Shown: positions 1-10,700 of the stretch, piece by piece
Position numbering within the stretch: position 1 is the stretch's first letter
Layout: every line of letters begins with the position of its first letter
Assembly: GCA_008828725.1 (NCBI GenBank)
Contig: MEHQ01004074.1
Coordinates: forward strand, 202,373 to 266,372
Direction of reading: 5' to 3'
Source of the DNA: Saccharina japonica
Taxonomy: Eukaryota > Sar > Phaeophyceae > Laminariales > Laminariaceae
DNA: 64,000 bases
Position numbers and translations under genes: made by a program
The notes under the pieces: generated by a model
The model's input: only the letters and a program-made list of their open reading frames with translations
Told to the model about the DNA's origin: nothing
The model's database searches: none

Positions 1-104
1 CAAGAAAATGGGGAGGCAAAAAGAGTCGTCGCAGAGGCCGGAATATTTCGTTTTGGTGTCGAAAATGCCGACGATTCATGTGTTCATTCGTTTTGTTTTT
101 GTAG

Positions 105-183
105 CCCCACCGGAGATCTGGTGGACCATGATGATAGTGATTGTGTTGCGCGCGATCGGCGGAGAAGCCGAAAGCTTGAGTGA
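105..183 (+). CDS. Candidate terminal exon of a gene entering from the left edge
   Basis: A pyrimidine-rich tract ending in TTTTTGTAG at 96-104 resembles a splice acceptor. It is followed by an open stretch of about 25 codons, rich in Asp at first and Arg/Lys later, that stops with TGA at 181-183. An AATAAA signal lies 46 bases downstream at 229-234, as expected for a 3' UTR. The reading frame starts with one leftover base, so the upstream exon would end in phase 2. I do not recognise the protein. The first 104 bases would then be intron. It could equally be chance, since the exon is short. Confidence 0.28.
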
Positions 184-359
184 GTTGTTGACTTTATGTC
201 GACGGCTGCCTGCCGTTTGCTTGTTTCTAATAAATACTGGCAAGAATCAGGAAGATTTATTAAAACTAGCGGTACGGCCACGGCTCTGCCCGTGGCACTA
301 GCCCCACGTTTCCCATAGTACCTGGTAGTACTCGTATGCTGTGATGTACCACTCTGAAC

Positions 360-1790
360 AGAAATGTAAGAACGACCGGGCAGGCCGGTATCGACCCGGA
401 GGGTGTCCGTGGACGGGAGACATTTCACGATGGGACGGGACGGGAATACCCGTCCCGTCCCGTTCTCTATGGGAATTCCCGTCCCGTTGACTCCCATGAT
501 AGTCCTTGGTTTTCTCCCCCTGGTTGTTGGATTTGTAGATGTATGGAAGGATTTATGATCTGGGGATGGTGCCTTATCATCTCCGGGTGCGGCGGGACCT
601 CGACGTTGTCCTGAGGTGCAACTCCTGCCGCGCGCTGGCGCCATGAGCCCCAGCCCAATCAGTCATCATCCGTTTGGCTTTTGGGTTGGGGTTTCCACAC
701 CTTGCGGGGCGGTATCGACCCGGGGGATGTCTATTGTCATCCCCGGGTTGTTGGTGTTGTAGATGCATGAAAGCGTATATGATCCGGGGATGGGAGGCTA
801 TCGTCCCCGGGTGCGGCGGGACCTCGCCATTGCCCCGAAGGGCAACTCTCGCCGCGCGCTGGCTCCACGAGCCCCAGCCCACTCAGCCATCAGCCGATGG
901 GGGTGGGGTTTCCACACCTTGCGAGGTAGTATCGACCCGGGGGGTGTCAGTTTCCGTCCCCAGGTTGTTGGTTTTAGAGATGCATGGAATCGTTCCTGAT
1001 CCGGGGATGGGGAAATATCGTCCCCGGGCTCGGCGGGACCTCGCCATTGCCCCGAGGGGAAACTCTCGCCGTGCGCTGGCTCCATGAGCCCCAGCCCACA
1101 GCCCACTCAACAATCAGCCGATGGTGGTGGGGTTTCCACACCTTGCGAGGCGGTATCGACCCGGCATATGTCCGTTTTCGACCCCGGGTTGTTGGAGTTA
1201 GTTGTAGATGTATGGAGGCGTTTCTGGTCCGAGGATGGGACCGTATCGTCCCCGGGTTCGGCGGAACCTCGCCATTTCCCCGAGGGGAAACTCTTGCCGC
1301 GCGCTGGCTCCATGAGAGCCAGCCAAATCAGCAAACAGAACTTGGGGTTGGGATTTCCACACCTTGCGAGGCGGTATCGACCCGGGGGGTGTCCGTGTTC
1401 GTCCTCGGGTTGTTGGTTTTATTGTTGTACGGAAGGTTTTATGATCCGGGGATGAGCCACTATCATCCCCGGGTGCGGCGGGACCTTGACGTTGCCCCGA
1501 GAGGCAACTCTTGCTGCGCGCTGGCTCCATGAGCCCCAGCCCACTCAGCCATCAGCCGGGACCTCCAACGCTGTCGTCCCGGGGGGCAACTCTCGCCGCG
1601 CGCTGGCTCCATGAGCCCCAGCCAACCATAAATCAGTCAGTTGGGTTGGGATTTCCACACCTTGCGAGGCGGTATCGACCCGGGGGGTTTCCGTTTTCGT
1701 CCCTTGGTCGTCGGAGTTGTAGAGATATGGGGATATTTCTAATCCGGGGACGGGACATTATCATCCCCTGGTGTGGCGGAACCCCGATGG
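360..1790 (+). repeat. Satellite array, about 222-bp unit
   Basis: Five to six GC-rich copies of a unit of roughly 220-230 bp stand head to tail. Landmarks recur in each copy: TTTCCACACCTTGCG at about 690, 910, 1133, 1360 and 1650, and CGCTGGCTCCATGAG at about 1075, 1304, 1523 and 1602. Internal spacing varies and the last copies are partly deleted. The many overlapping ORFs on both strands of this block are by-products of the repeat and I do not regard them as genes. Confidence 0.85.
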
Positions 1791-1799
1791 CTCTATTCA

Positions 1800-2960
1800 G
1801 CACCAGTCTTCTAGAAACAGCCAGTGGACGCTGGCATGTATTTGGCGAACCAATCAGCGGCCGGAATTGTGATTCAAATTCGTAAGTCAGCAGCGAGGCT
1901 GGCTAGATGGTTGTCAGAACTGCTGCGGGATTGTGCCACGGCGACGGCTCGACGCGGCATGGGACCCAGTGTTCTGCTGGTTGTGGCACCCAGCCTCCTT
2001 ACCCATGGGGTAAGGCGGGGCTGAACCGCTCTGGATAGCGCTACCCATTTACAGACGGACATAATACTCGTATATAGCAGCTTTTTTTATATAATAAGAT
2101 AGATGTACGTCGTAATGAAAAGCTTATAGGACACAACAAGGATACGCGTTGCCGTGCTGTTCCCTAGGTATTACCTCAATACGTGCGTGTTATGGCAATC
2201 GAGGTGTGGTGGTTGTTGTCAGGGACAAGGTGAGAATCGGTTGGGGACTGCCAATCAATCCGAATAGCAACAAGTATATAGTGACAACCAACAACGTCAT
2301 TTTGGGTTTACTACGTGCGTATGACCCCTCCTGTCTACGCTCCCGCAATGGGGATGCGAAGAAAGAACAAACACGTATCCTACGTAAACACCAATAAGAA
2401 ATCTGTGGAACAGCGCCAACGATATATATGGGTAGCCCTGCTGTCCCCCAGTGTACTGCTGACCTAGGAAGGTTGGACGCTCGCACGAGGAGATCATCTC
2501 GGTGGCCTGGTGTGTGCTGCTGCATCTTGTCTCTGATGGTGATTATCATGACAAGGTTAGATTGATTCGTCAGCTGCTGCAGCTGGCGGTTCGGTGGTGT
2601 CCGCTGCATTTTGCTTGAAAACTACTGTAGGTTCGACTACCGTTCGATGCACAAGTATATAGACAGTCCAAGGTAAGGAATAAGAAATAAGCGTGTGTTT
2701 TAACGAATCCCCAGCGCGCCCCGCCCCGCCCGGTGCCCGAGAGCATCCATAGCGACCCTCCGCGTTGACGCATGGAAGCGACAGACAACACCCACCCACA
2801 GGAAATAGCCCCCCCCCCCCCCGCCTCTACGAACTCTTAGGATCCAAACCGTCGTACCGTACGCATTGATTGACCGCTCGTCAGTTATCTTGAACTCAAG
2901 GGATTAATGCGGACGAACAGAACAAAAAAAAGAGACGAAGCGGAAGTAATCCATAAAAAA
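1800..2960. other. No recognisable gene; one dispersed-repeat fragment
   Basis: Nothing with coding character is visible here. Bases 1975-2065 (a GTGGCACCCAGCCTCC core followed by GATAGCGCTACCCA) match, in opposite or shifted order, sequence at 6010-6060 and 6250-6345, so this is a fragment of the same dispersed repeat. A run of 15 C lies at 2808-2822. Confidence 0.5.
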
Positions 2961-3028
2961 AGCCCCGCAAAATCTGCAAATTATCCGTAAGCCTTCTTCG
3001 CACAGCACACGCTGCCTCGTATTAAACG

Positions 3029-3197
3029 TGTTGCTGCTGCTGCTGCTGCTGCTGCTTCTGTTGCAGCTGTCGCCGGCGTTGCTGCCGCTGCTGCTATTGC
3101 TGCTATTGCTTCTGCTGCTTCTGCTGCTACTGCTGCTGCTGCTATCGCTGCTGCTGCTCCTTTTGCTGCTATTGCTGCTCCTGCTGCTGCTGCTGCG
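3029..3197 (+). repeat. Degenerate (GCT)n trinucleotide repeat
   Basis: About 55 mostly GCT/GCC/GCA triplets, interrupted by CTT, CTA and TCG. It produces poly-Leu, poly-Ala and poly-Ser ORFs in different frames, none with any flanking coding signal. Sequence from 3200 to 3880 shows nothing I can assign. Confidence 0.85.
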
Positions 3198-3884
3198 ACC
3201 GTGGGCAAGCACAACACCAACAACCTCCTTCCACGAATTTCAACGCCTTCGCATGAACCCTGCTGTCGCCACTTGCTGCTCTACCCATCCGGCCCGACAT
3301 CAAGACACACCCGACATCTCCACCCGATGCCCGCCGAGGGATAGTAGTACACCACAGGCTGTACGCCGTACAGTAATGCCGTTCCCTTGCGTACTGGTAC
3401 TATACATACTGCGGATGCACGTTTTTTTGTGTACTCGTTTTATTCCACCGGGATACTTTTTCAGCCTGTTTTGTGACCACGGACGACGTAGATTTCAGGG
3501 AAATGAGCTAATGTGATAATTATCATCATCACACCTGCCAACGCACCCTGCTAAATAGGCGTGTTTGATCCCAGCCGGTTTTTGTGACGAACTGCACTGC
3601 ACCATGTGCACCGATCGCAGAAATGGGTCTCAGGGTGAACTCAGACTGACGACTACCGCTACAAACGAGACAGCGGTGAGACGGGAGCACCCAGTGTGCG
3701 CGTGACACGCGGATGGAAGCGTTAGGGCGTTCGCACGCGAAAATTTGCCGACAACGATGACGACAGGGAAAAAGAAAAAGAAAAAGAAAAAATCTCCAAC
3801 AAAACAAAACGAGGCAGGATGACAAAATAGTAGGAACACGACGAAAGGAGGACAAGGACAAGACCAATTCCAAGATCAGCTAAC

Positions 3885-4012
3885 GCTAAACGCTAGGGCT
3901 AAACGCTAGGGCTAAACGCTTAACGCTTAACGCTTAACGCTAACGCTCACGCTCACGCTCACGCTCACGCTAACGCTAACGCTAACGCTAACGCTTAACG
4001 CTAACGCACGCC
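3885..4012 (+). repeat. CTAACG/CTCACG hexamer array
   Basis: Short units of GCTAAACGCTAGG, then CTTAACG, CTCACG and CTAACG, repeated about 20 times. The opposite-strand version (CGTTAG) recurs at 42110-42240 and loosely at 42600-42800. The CTAGGGCTAAAC units look like decayed telomere-type repeats but are not canonical. Confidence 0.75.
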
Positions 4013-4329
4013 ATACACGCACGCGTTAGTATCGATCAACCCTACGACATTTATCTTCATGACTGCGAACGCCGAACACTTCACGAGCAAAAAAAAGCGA
4101 GAGGCAGGACCCACCCGAGAAACCAACGATCAAGAATAACCCCAACCCAACCCCTCTCCCTCTCCTCCCCTCCCCCTTCCTCCTCCTCGCGCTGGTCCCA
4201 CGAAGACGAGAAATGCCAAAAAAAACAAACGCAACGGTCACGTACACGCATACAAGCAAGCACGCACGCGGTAGACGACCCAATGCCCTAAGCTCAAAAG
4301 TTGAACGATCACGCACAAGCACGCGCGCA

Positions 4330-4935
4330 CGCTCGAATGTTCAGAGCTCAAAACTTGAAACCGAAAAGCTTAGAGTTGGGAAGCTCAAATACGAAGCTCA
4401 AGATCCAGAGCCGAAATCTCAAATCTCAAAAGCCCTAGAGACGAAATAAACCTCGATAGCTACAAACTGCAAGCTCCCTTTTCAAGCAGAAAGCTCCAAG
4501 CCAAGAGTTTGAAGCTCGCAGCTCGAATCGAGCGCACCAAGTCAAAGCTCACAAACCAAAACCTCAAGCCAAAGAGCACACGCTCAGCAAGCCAAAGCTC
4601 AAAGCTCAAAGCTCCAAACTTCAACCAAACAAGCTTTAAAGGCTCGAAAGCTCATCAGGCCAAAGGTCGAAACTCAAAACTCACAGCTCCGAAGTTCAAC
4701 CCAAAAAACTAAAAGCTCAAAAGCTCATTAGGTCAAACTTCACAACTCTAAACTAACAGCTCAAAGCTCAAAACTTCAAAGACAAAACCCGAAGCTCACC
4801 GCGCTCAAAGCTCACGACTCAAAACCCTGAAACCCAAAGCCAACAACCGAAAGCTAACAGGTCACCGCTTTTCGAGCTCAGAATTTAACGTCGAAAGCAC
4901 AACTCAGAGCTCAAAACCAAAAGGGCCGAACAAAG
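4330..4935 (+). repeat. Degenerate AAGCTCAAA-type minisatellite
   Basis: About 600 bases built from AAAGCTC and AACTTC words with variable spacing. The purine-rich strand gives Lys/Ser-rich ORFs that are repeat artefacts. Confidence 0.75.
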
Positions 4936-5037
4936 CTTGAAGCATCAGAGTTCCCCTTGTGGCCTCTCTTCGGCCATTTCGTCATCGTCGTCCTCTCCCG
5001 CCTCTTCTTTCTCATATCGCTCGTCTTCGTCCTGCAC

Positions 5038-5300
5038 ATCAACGGTCATAAGTGCACGTCAACGGTCACAAATACACGTCAACGATCAAATTTTCGCGTC
5101 AGCGGTCACAATGGCATGTCAACGGTCACAACGGCACGTCAACGGTGATAATTTCACGCCAACGAACAAAATTTCACGTCAACGGTCACAGTGGCACGTC
5201 AACGATCACCATGGCACGCCAACGGTCAAACGTTCGCGTCAGCGGTCACAGTGGCGTCAACGGCCATGCTGGCTCGTCAACGGTCAACGGCCACAATTGC
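5038..5300 (+). repeat. Minisatellite, about 18-20 bp unit (CACGTCAACGGTCACAA)
   Basis: Roughly fourteen copies of a unit around GTCAACGGTCACAATGGCAC, with point changes and small length differences. Confidence 0.85.
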
Positions 5301-5329
5301 ATGTCCGCGGTGAAACGAAACCGAATTAA

Positions 5330-5705
5330 TGTGACCGGACGAAACGAAACATTCGGGATCGGCAATGAAACAACGAAACGCAACGGAGTAGAACATGAAA
5401 CGAAAAGAAACACAACGAAATCGAAAAGGAAATGAAACGGAACAAGACGAAATGAGAAATGAAAACGAATCCGAAACGAATCGTAACGAAACCGAAAATA
5501 GAACGAACCGAAACGCATACGAAACCGAAATGAGACGAAACGAAACGAAAGACGAATCAAAAACGATTTCGAAACCGGTACAAAATGAAACGAAACGAAT
5601 CAAAACGTAAACGAGTCCAAAAATGAACGAAACTCACCGCATCGAAACGGCCGACGAAACAAAATGAAACCGAAAATTGAACGAAACGCAAGGAAACGAA
5701 TCCAA
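5330..5705 (+). repeat. GAAAC/GAAAT pentamer-based low-complexity tract
   Basis: Dense CGAAAC, CGAAAT and CGAAAA words for 370 bases, followed by a G run at 5716-5726. The long Phe/Ser/Arg ORFs on the minus strand here are repeat artefacts. Confidence 0.8.
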
Positions 5706-5899
5706 ACGTGAGAGGTGGGGGGGGGGCAGCCGCGCTTTCACGGTTTCGTTTGCAGGGGCAAAAAGGCTATAATCGACACTTCGGCAGCTGTTTCTATACA
5801 GATTGCAAATATTACAATTCAAAATACGTCTTTTTGGAAAGGAAAAAATAACTGCTTTTCGGTAAATAGGTGGCTTAACCCTTCTATAACCGCAGTGCA

Positions 5900-6400
5900 C
5901 AGAAACAATTATCGAGTTCTAACTTCAAGCAAATTGGCCCCCGACACGCGAGTGTTTTAGAAACTGCGCTTCACAGAAACAAAATATCTGTATTATGGAA
6001 TGCTGTTATTCTGTCTGTAATTGGGTAGCGCTATCCAAAGCGCTTCAGCCCCGTTTTTCCCCGTGGGCAAGGAGGCTGGAGTTCTAACTTCAAGCAAATT
6101 GGCCCTTGACACGCGAGAGTGTTTTAGAAACTGCGCTTCACACAGAAACAAAATATCTATATTACTAAAGGCTGGTATTCTGTCCGTCTGTTTGTCTGTC
6201 TGTGAGTCTGGCTGTCTGCCTGCCTGTCGGTCTGTCCGTCTGTCTGTCTGTCTGTAATCGGGTAGCGCTACCCAGAGCGCCCTTCCGCCCCGCCTTGCCC
6301 CGTGGGTAGGGAGGCTGGGTGCCACAACTCGCAGAACATCGGGTCCCCTATGCCGCGCCTTACCGTCGCCGTTGAAGTCTAATTTCAAGTAATTTGGCCC
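5900..6400. repeat. Tandem-duplicated dispersed repeat with a TCTG tract
   Basis: A block of about 165 bp starting GTTCTAACTTCAAGCAAATTG is present at about 5915 and again at about 6080. Both copies run into CTGTAAT[T/C]GGGTAGCGCTA and a CCCCGTGGG...GGAGGCTGG segment. A (TCTG)n tract occupies 6178-6254. Part of the same family lies at 1975-2065. Confidence 0.75.
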
Positions 6401-6423
6401 GGAAAAGGGAGCGTGTTGTGATC

Positions 6424-6482
6424 ATTAACCCCTTAAGAACTGGTCCCACGTTTTTGGGGACAAACTACTTGGAATTAGTGTG
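6424..6482 (+). repeat. Dispersed repeat: AACCCCTTAAGAACTGGTCCCA family
   Basis: This segment, ending in GGACAAACTACTTGGAATTAGTGTG, recurs at 15650-15740 and 16388-16480 on the same strand. The start of the motif recurs on the opposite strand at 28168-28190. The function is unknown. It lies just downstream of the SEC62 stop codon, so it may be in that gene's 3' UTR or flank. Confidence 0.7.
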
Positions 6483-6508
6483 TGTGTTTTTTTTTGTTCT
6501 GAATGGGT

Positions 6509-7672
6509 TCAGGTTTTAAGAGGTTCAGTTGCGCTTACCATCTCGCCCGCTAGTAGTGCCTCCATGAGACGTTCCGCCTCCGAATCCTCCTCGCTCATCT
6601 CCTCCGGCTCGTCCAACTCCTTCAGGATGTCCTCCAGGGACTGCATCTTCGGCTTGTCGATGTCCTGCTTAGATTTCTGCGGATACACAAAAAAAAAAAA
6701 AAAAAAAACAGACAACAAAAGACAAGGAGACAAGAGACAAGACGAGTGTAAGTTATGTTACTGTAGGGACACAGTCCACTTCTCAGTGTGGGTCAACCAT
6801 GCTCGTGTCGAAGGAATGGTACTACTGCACGCTCTACTTTTCTCTTTTTCTGTTTTAAAGAAAACTCTACAGTCTGTGCGCGTCAGCCATACTCGTGTCT
6901 TTTTTTAAAGCAAACTCTACTGGACGTAGAAAGAGACGAGTGTATGTTTAGGGCCACAGCAGTGTCGTAGTCCTCTTCGTCTCGAACAGAGGAGCCAAGC
7001 ACATGGCACCGGCACAACCAAAAGACATGTAGACTTTTTTCTGTTGGTTAGATTTTTTCTGCGGTCAAGGTCGACGCACGATAGATAGTACACGGGATTC
7101 ATTCACTGCAAAGCGGTAGGAAGAGAAAGCCCGTCTTCATGTTCCACAGAAGAAGGGACATGTGCAAAAAGATACGGGTGTGCATCAACCATATACCAGT
7201 AAGTGTTCGAAGAGGTGGTACATACTCCCGCAAAGCTCTACTGGACGTACTACCGCAAAGCTCAACTGGACGTACCGTACGTTACTGACAACAACGAACA
7301 AAAAAAAAGAGCAACAAGCCATCAAGCAAAACGAACAAACAAACAAACAAACAAGCAAACAAACCATGAAACTGGTATACAATCAATCCAACTTTAGTTT
7401 CAAAACGGTTGTTAAAAAAACATGTTGGTTGGGAGAAAAAAAAACGATGTACATCATTAAATGATCAAACACCACTCTGTCCTCTCTTGTTACAGGGTTC
7501 GCTTGGATCGCACAGAAACCAACAAACGTTTTATGCTGCTATTAATAGTCCTTTTTTGGGGTAAGTTAGCCTGTGACCACGGGAATCGACCGTGTCAAGT
7601 GTTGGATTAGTACGGACTGGTGGAGGTACTGGATAGAGAGACCGGCACGGTTTTTAATGTTAAGACAGCAGC

Positions 7673-7713
<41 letters not shown>

Positions 7714-10700
7714 GTCAGGGACAGAGTCGTATTCTATACCTCGGAAACGTCCGAGAGCAGCTTCCCCGCGTAGAGGTCCGACATGAAGTCGGACTGGGCG
7801 CTAATGAATGTGTCGAAGTCGGTCGGCTGGTTGTAGGCCCAGATGACGAACGCCACGACCCCCCCGACCGCGATGACCCGGTAGTACCCCTGCCCGGTCG
7901 AGCCCTTCTCGAAGGTCCACACCTTTTTCGTATAGAGTGGAGGGATTTGTGAGGGGGGGGGGCGTGGTCATTTGTTGCTTGCCTTAAGCCATTTGACCAT
8001 TGGCCACACATCGGCTACAGTTATCGTTTCGGGTATGGTTACAGCTACGGTTACAGCTACGTTTGTAGTTACGGTTTACGGTTAAGTTACGGTTACAACG
8101 ACAAATACGGTTACACAGTTACGGTTACGGTTAGTTACAGTTACATGTATTAGTACGGTTACAGTTTAGGCAACGGCTACGTATATATGCCGACACGCCT
8201 GATACCAGGGTGAAGGGCTCCGCGAAGGCGAGGGTCTCGCCCGAACAGTCTGCGCAGCACCCAGAACTTTCAAGTCAGATACGATTACAGTTACAATTAC
8301 GGTTACATCTCACAGTTACGGTTACAGTTGCAACAACGGTTACATTTCGCTATTACGGTTACAGACACGCACAGGGGTGAAGGACTCGGCGAAGGCGAGG
8401 GTCTCGTCGAACAGTCGTGGCAGCACCCAGAACTCTTAAAAAGCCAGTTACGATAACGGATACAATTACGGTTACCTTTACTGTTACGGTTACAGTTACA
8501 ACTACGGCTACATGTGCTGTTACGGCTACATTTACAGTTACGGTTACAGTTACAATTTACGGTTACATTCGCTATTACGGTTACAGCTACGGCGACGGTT
8601 ACACTCGCTATTACGGTTACACGTACAGGGGTGAAGGACTCGGCGAAGGCGAGGGTCTCGTCGAACAGTCGTGGCAGCACCCAGAACTCGTACCCCGCGA
8701 TCCAAGCGAAGAAGAAGAGCAAACACCGGATCGTCAGGAACGTGACCATGATCACCAGCAACGTCACCGAAAGGTACCACATCCACACCTTAAAACGGGA
8801 GATTTTGCATGATTGCAGGCACAGAAAAACGTATTAGAGAAGAAAAAACAGCACGGCGTGATCGCGGCGGGGGGGGGGGGGGGGGGCGTACTCATTTGTT
8901 GCTTACCCTAGTAATTTGACCATTGACCACGCATCCCTTTCGAGACGGAGCAATCGGGAGGAGGGGGCGTGTACTCTATGTCACGGAGGGGGGGGGGCTC
9001 ATTTGTTGCTTGCCTTAGTCGTTTGACCATTGACCATGCATCCCTTTCGAGACGAAGTACCGTTCCTACGGTTTATATAACCCTACTAGAGACAACCCCA
9101 ACATTTGGGCGCTCATCACGTTCTTTCAATATATGTGGGGGAGGGGGGAGTTGCAGGTACACATGAAACTAAAATTATTATATGGGTACCGATGAACGGG
9201 GGAGGGGGGGGGGTGTACTCGATATCCATGCATGGCCGTAGTCGTATGGCCATAGACCCTCGCATCCCTACAATACCGGGACGGAGCATGCCGGGTTTTC
9301 ACCGACCAGGCAGACATTGCTAGCACCAAGCGTGAAGCGCCGTGAGGTGTTCGGCGAGTCGCATGAAGGGTGAGCTGCATCCTGCTAAGAACCGCTTGTG
9401 AGGCGGACTTTTTTTCTTTTCTTTTTTCCATCCCATTCATTATCTTCGCACTTCCGTCTTTCTCCCTCCCTAGTCGTAACTCAGATCCGGGGTCACAAAG
9501 TAGGCTCCTCTCCCTCCCCCCCAACTACGGTTCTTGCTTTGCTTTTTTATCGCGAGAATATTTTAGCACTTTCTTCCCTCGTCAACTCTCGTCGAATGTT
9601 TGCTTACCCACGCTATAATATGCGCTCTCGACAGTCGGTGTCATTTGAGAATAAAAACCTCCATGGGCAGAATCGAACCCTCGACATCCGGCCCAACAGG
9701 CTTCGTGGCTACCAGTTAGACCACCGGGGCGACCGGCTTGCATATGGGTGACAGCTTCAATGAGATGGGGGGGGGGTAAAAGCATGATGCAGTAGATTAT
9801 CTAGATGATCTACGTCGTGATCTGATCTGTGATATGAGGGCAGGTAGTGTGTAGTGTGCCTTGAGAATGTGCGGCCAGATCGGGAAGCAAGAAGTGATAT
9901 GAGCAGGAAGCCGGTGATGATGAAAAAAAAAGCCGTAGACAGGTATGCGACTCAGCAATATATCGAAACTTCGATATTTCGATTTTGTGGTATTTCGACG
10001 GTTCAATATTTCGGCGTTGTGATATTTTGACATGATATTTCCATTGTTCAATATTTCGATTATCGGATATACCGACAAACATACACATATTCAATCTTTC
10101 GATATATCGATACCACTCTGGGCGTGAATATAAGGACCGCTTGGTCTTCATGTTGATGTACAAATGGTCCTTATATTCCCGCCCAGGGTGGTATATCGAT
10201 AAATATATTTGGAGCCTTTCGATATATATCGATATATCGTATATCGATAAAATACATTGAAAATTTTCGATATATCGATATCCAACACCAGAAAATGGTT
10301 GATATACCCTAAGCCAATCAGACCAACCCTAACCCTGCCCCTAAGCCAATCAGACCAAACCCAACCCCAACCCTAAGCCAATCAGACAAACCCTAACCCT
10401 GGCCCTGAGCCAATCAGACCAACCCAAACCCTGGCCCTAAGCCAATCAGACCAGCCCTAACCCTGACCCTAAGCTAATGAGACCAACCCAAACCCTGGCC
10501 CTAAGCCAATCAGACCAACTCTAAACCCTGCCCCCAATCAGACCAACTCTCACCCTAACCCTAAGCCAATCAGATCAACCCCAACCCTGGGCCTAAGCCA
10601 ATCAGATAACCGAAACCCTGGCCTTGAGCCAATCAGAGCAGACCAAACCTCCAAAAAGTGGTGCAGGCTCTACTGCCAGAAACAGCATCATGCATACTCG

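Larger units (their letters stand above)
8036..8624 (+). repeat. GGTTAC(A/G) minisatellite interleaved with SEC62 exon 5 fragments
   Basis: Hexamer-like GTTACG/GTTACA repeats occupy 8036-8190, 8280-8370 and 8440-8620. Two partial copies of the 3' end of SEC62 exon 5 are embedded between them (8205-8268 and 8371-8435). The array sits directly against the real exon 5 donor at 8626. Confidence 0.85.

Noticed and set aside
2190..2609. 139-codon minus ORF
   Set aside because: There is no recognisable motif, composition resembles the flanking DNA, and several short frames overlap it.
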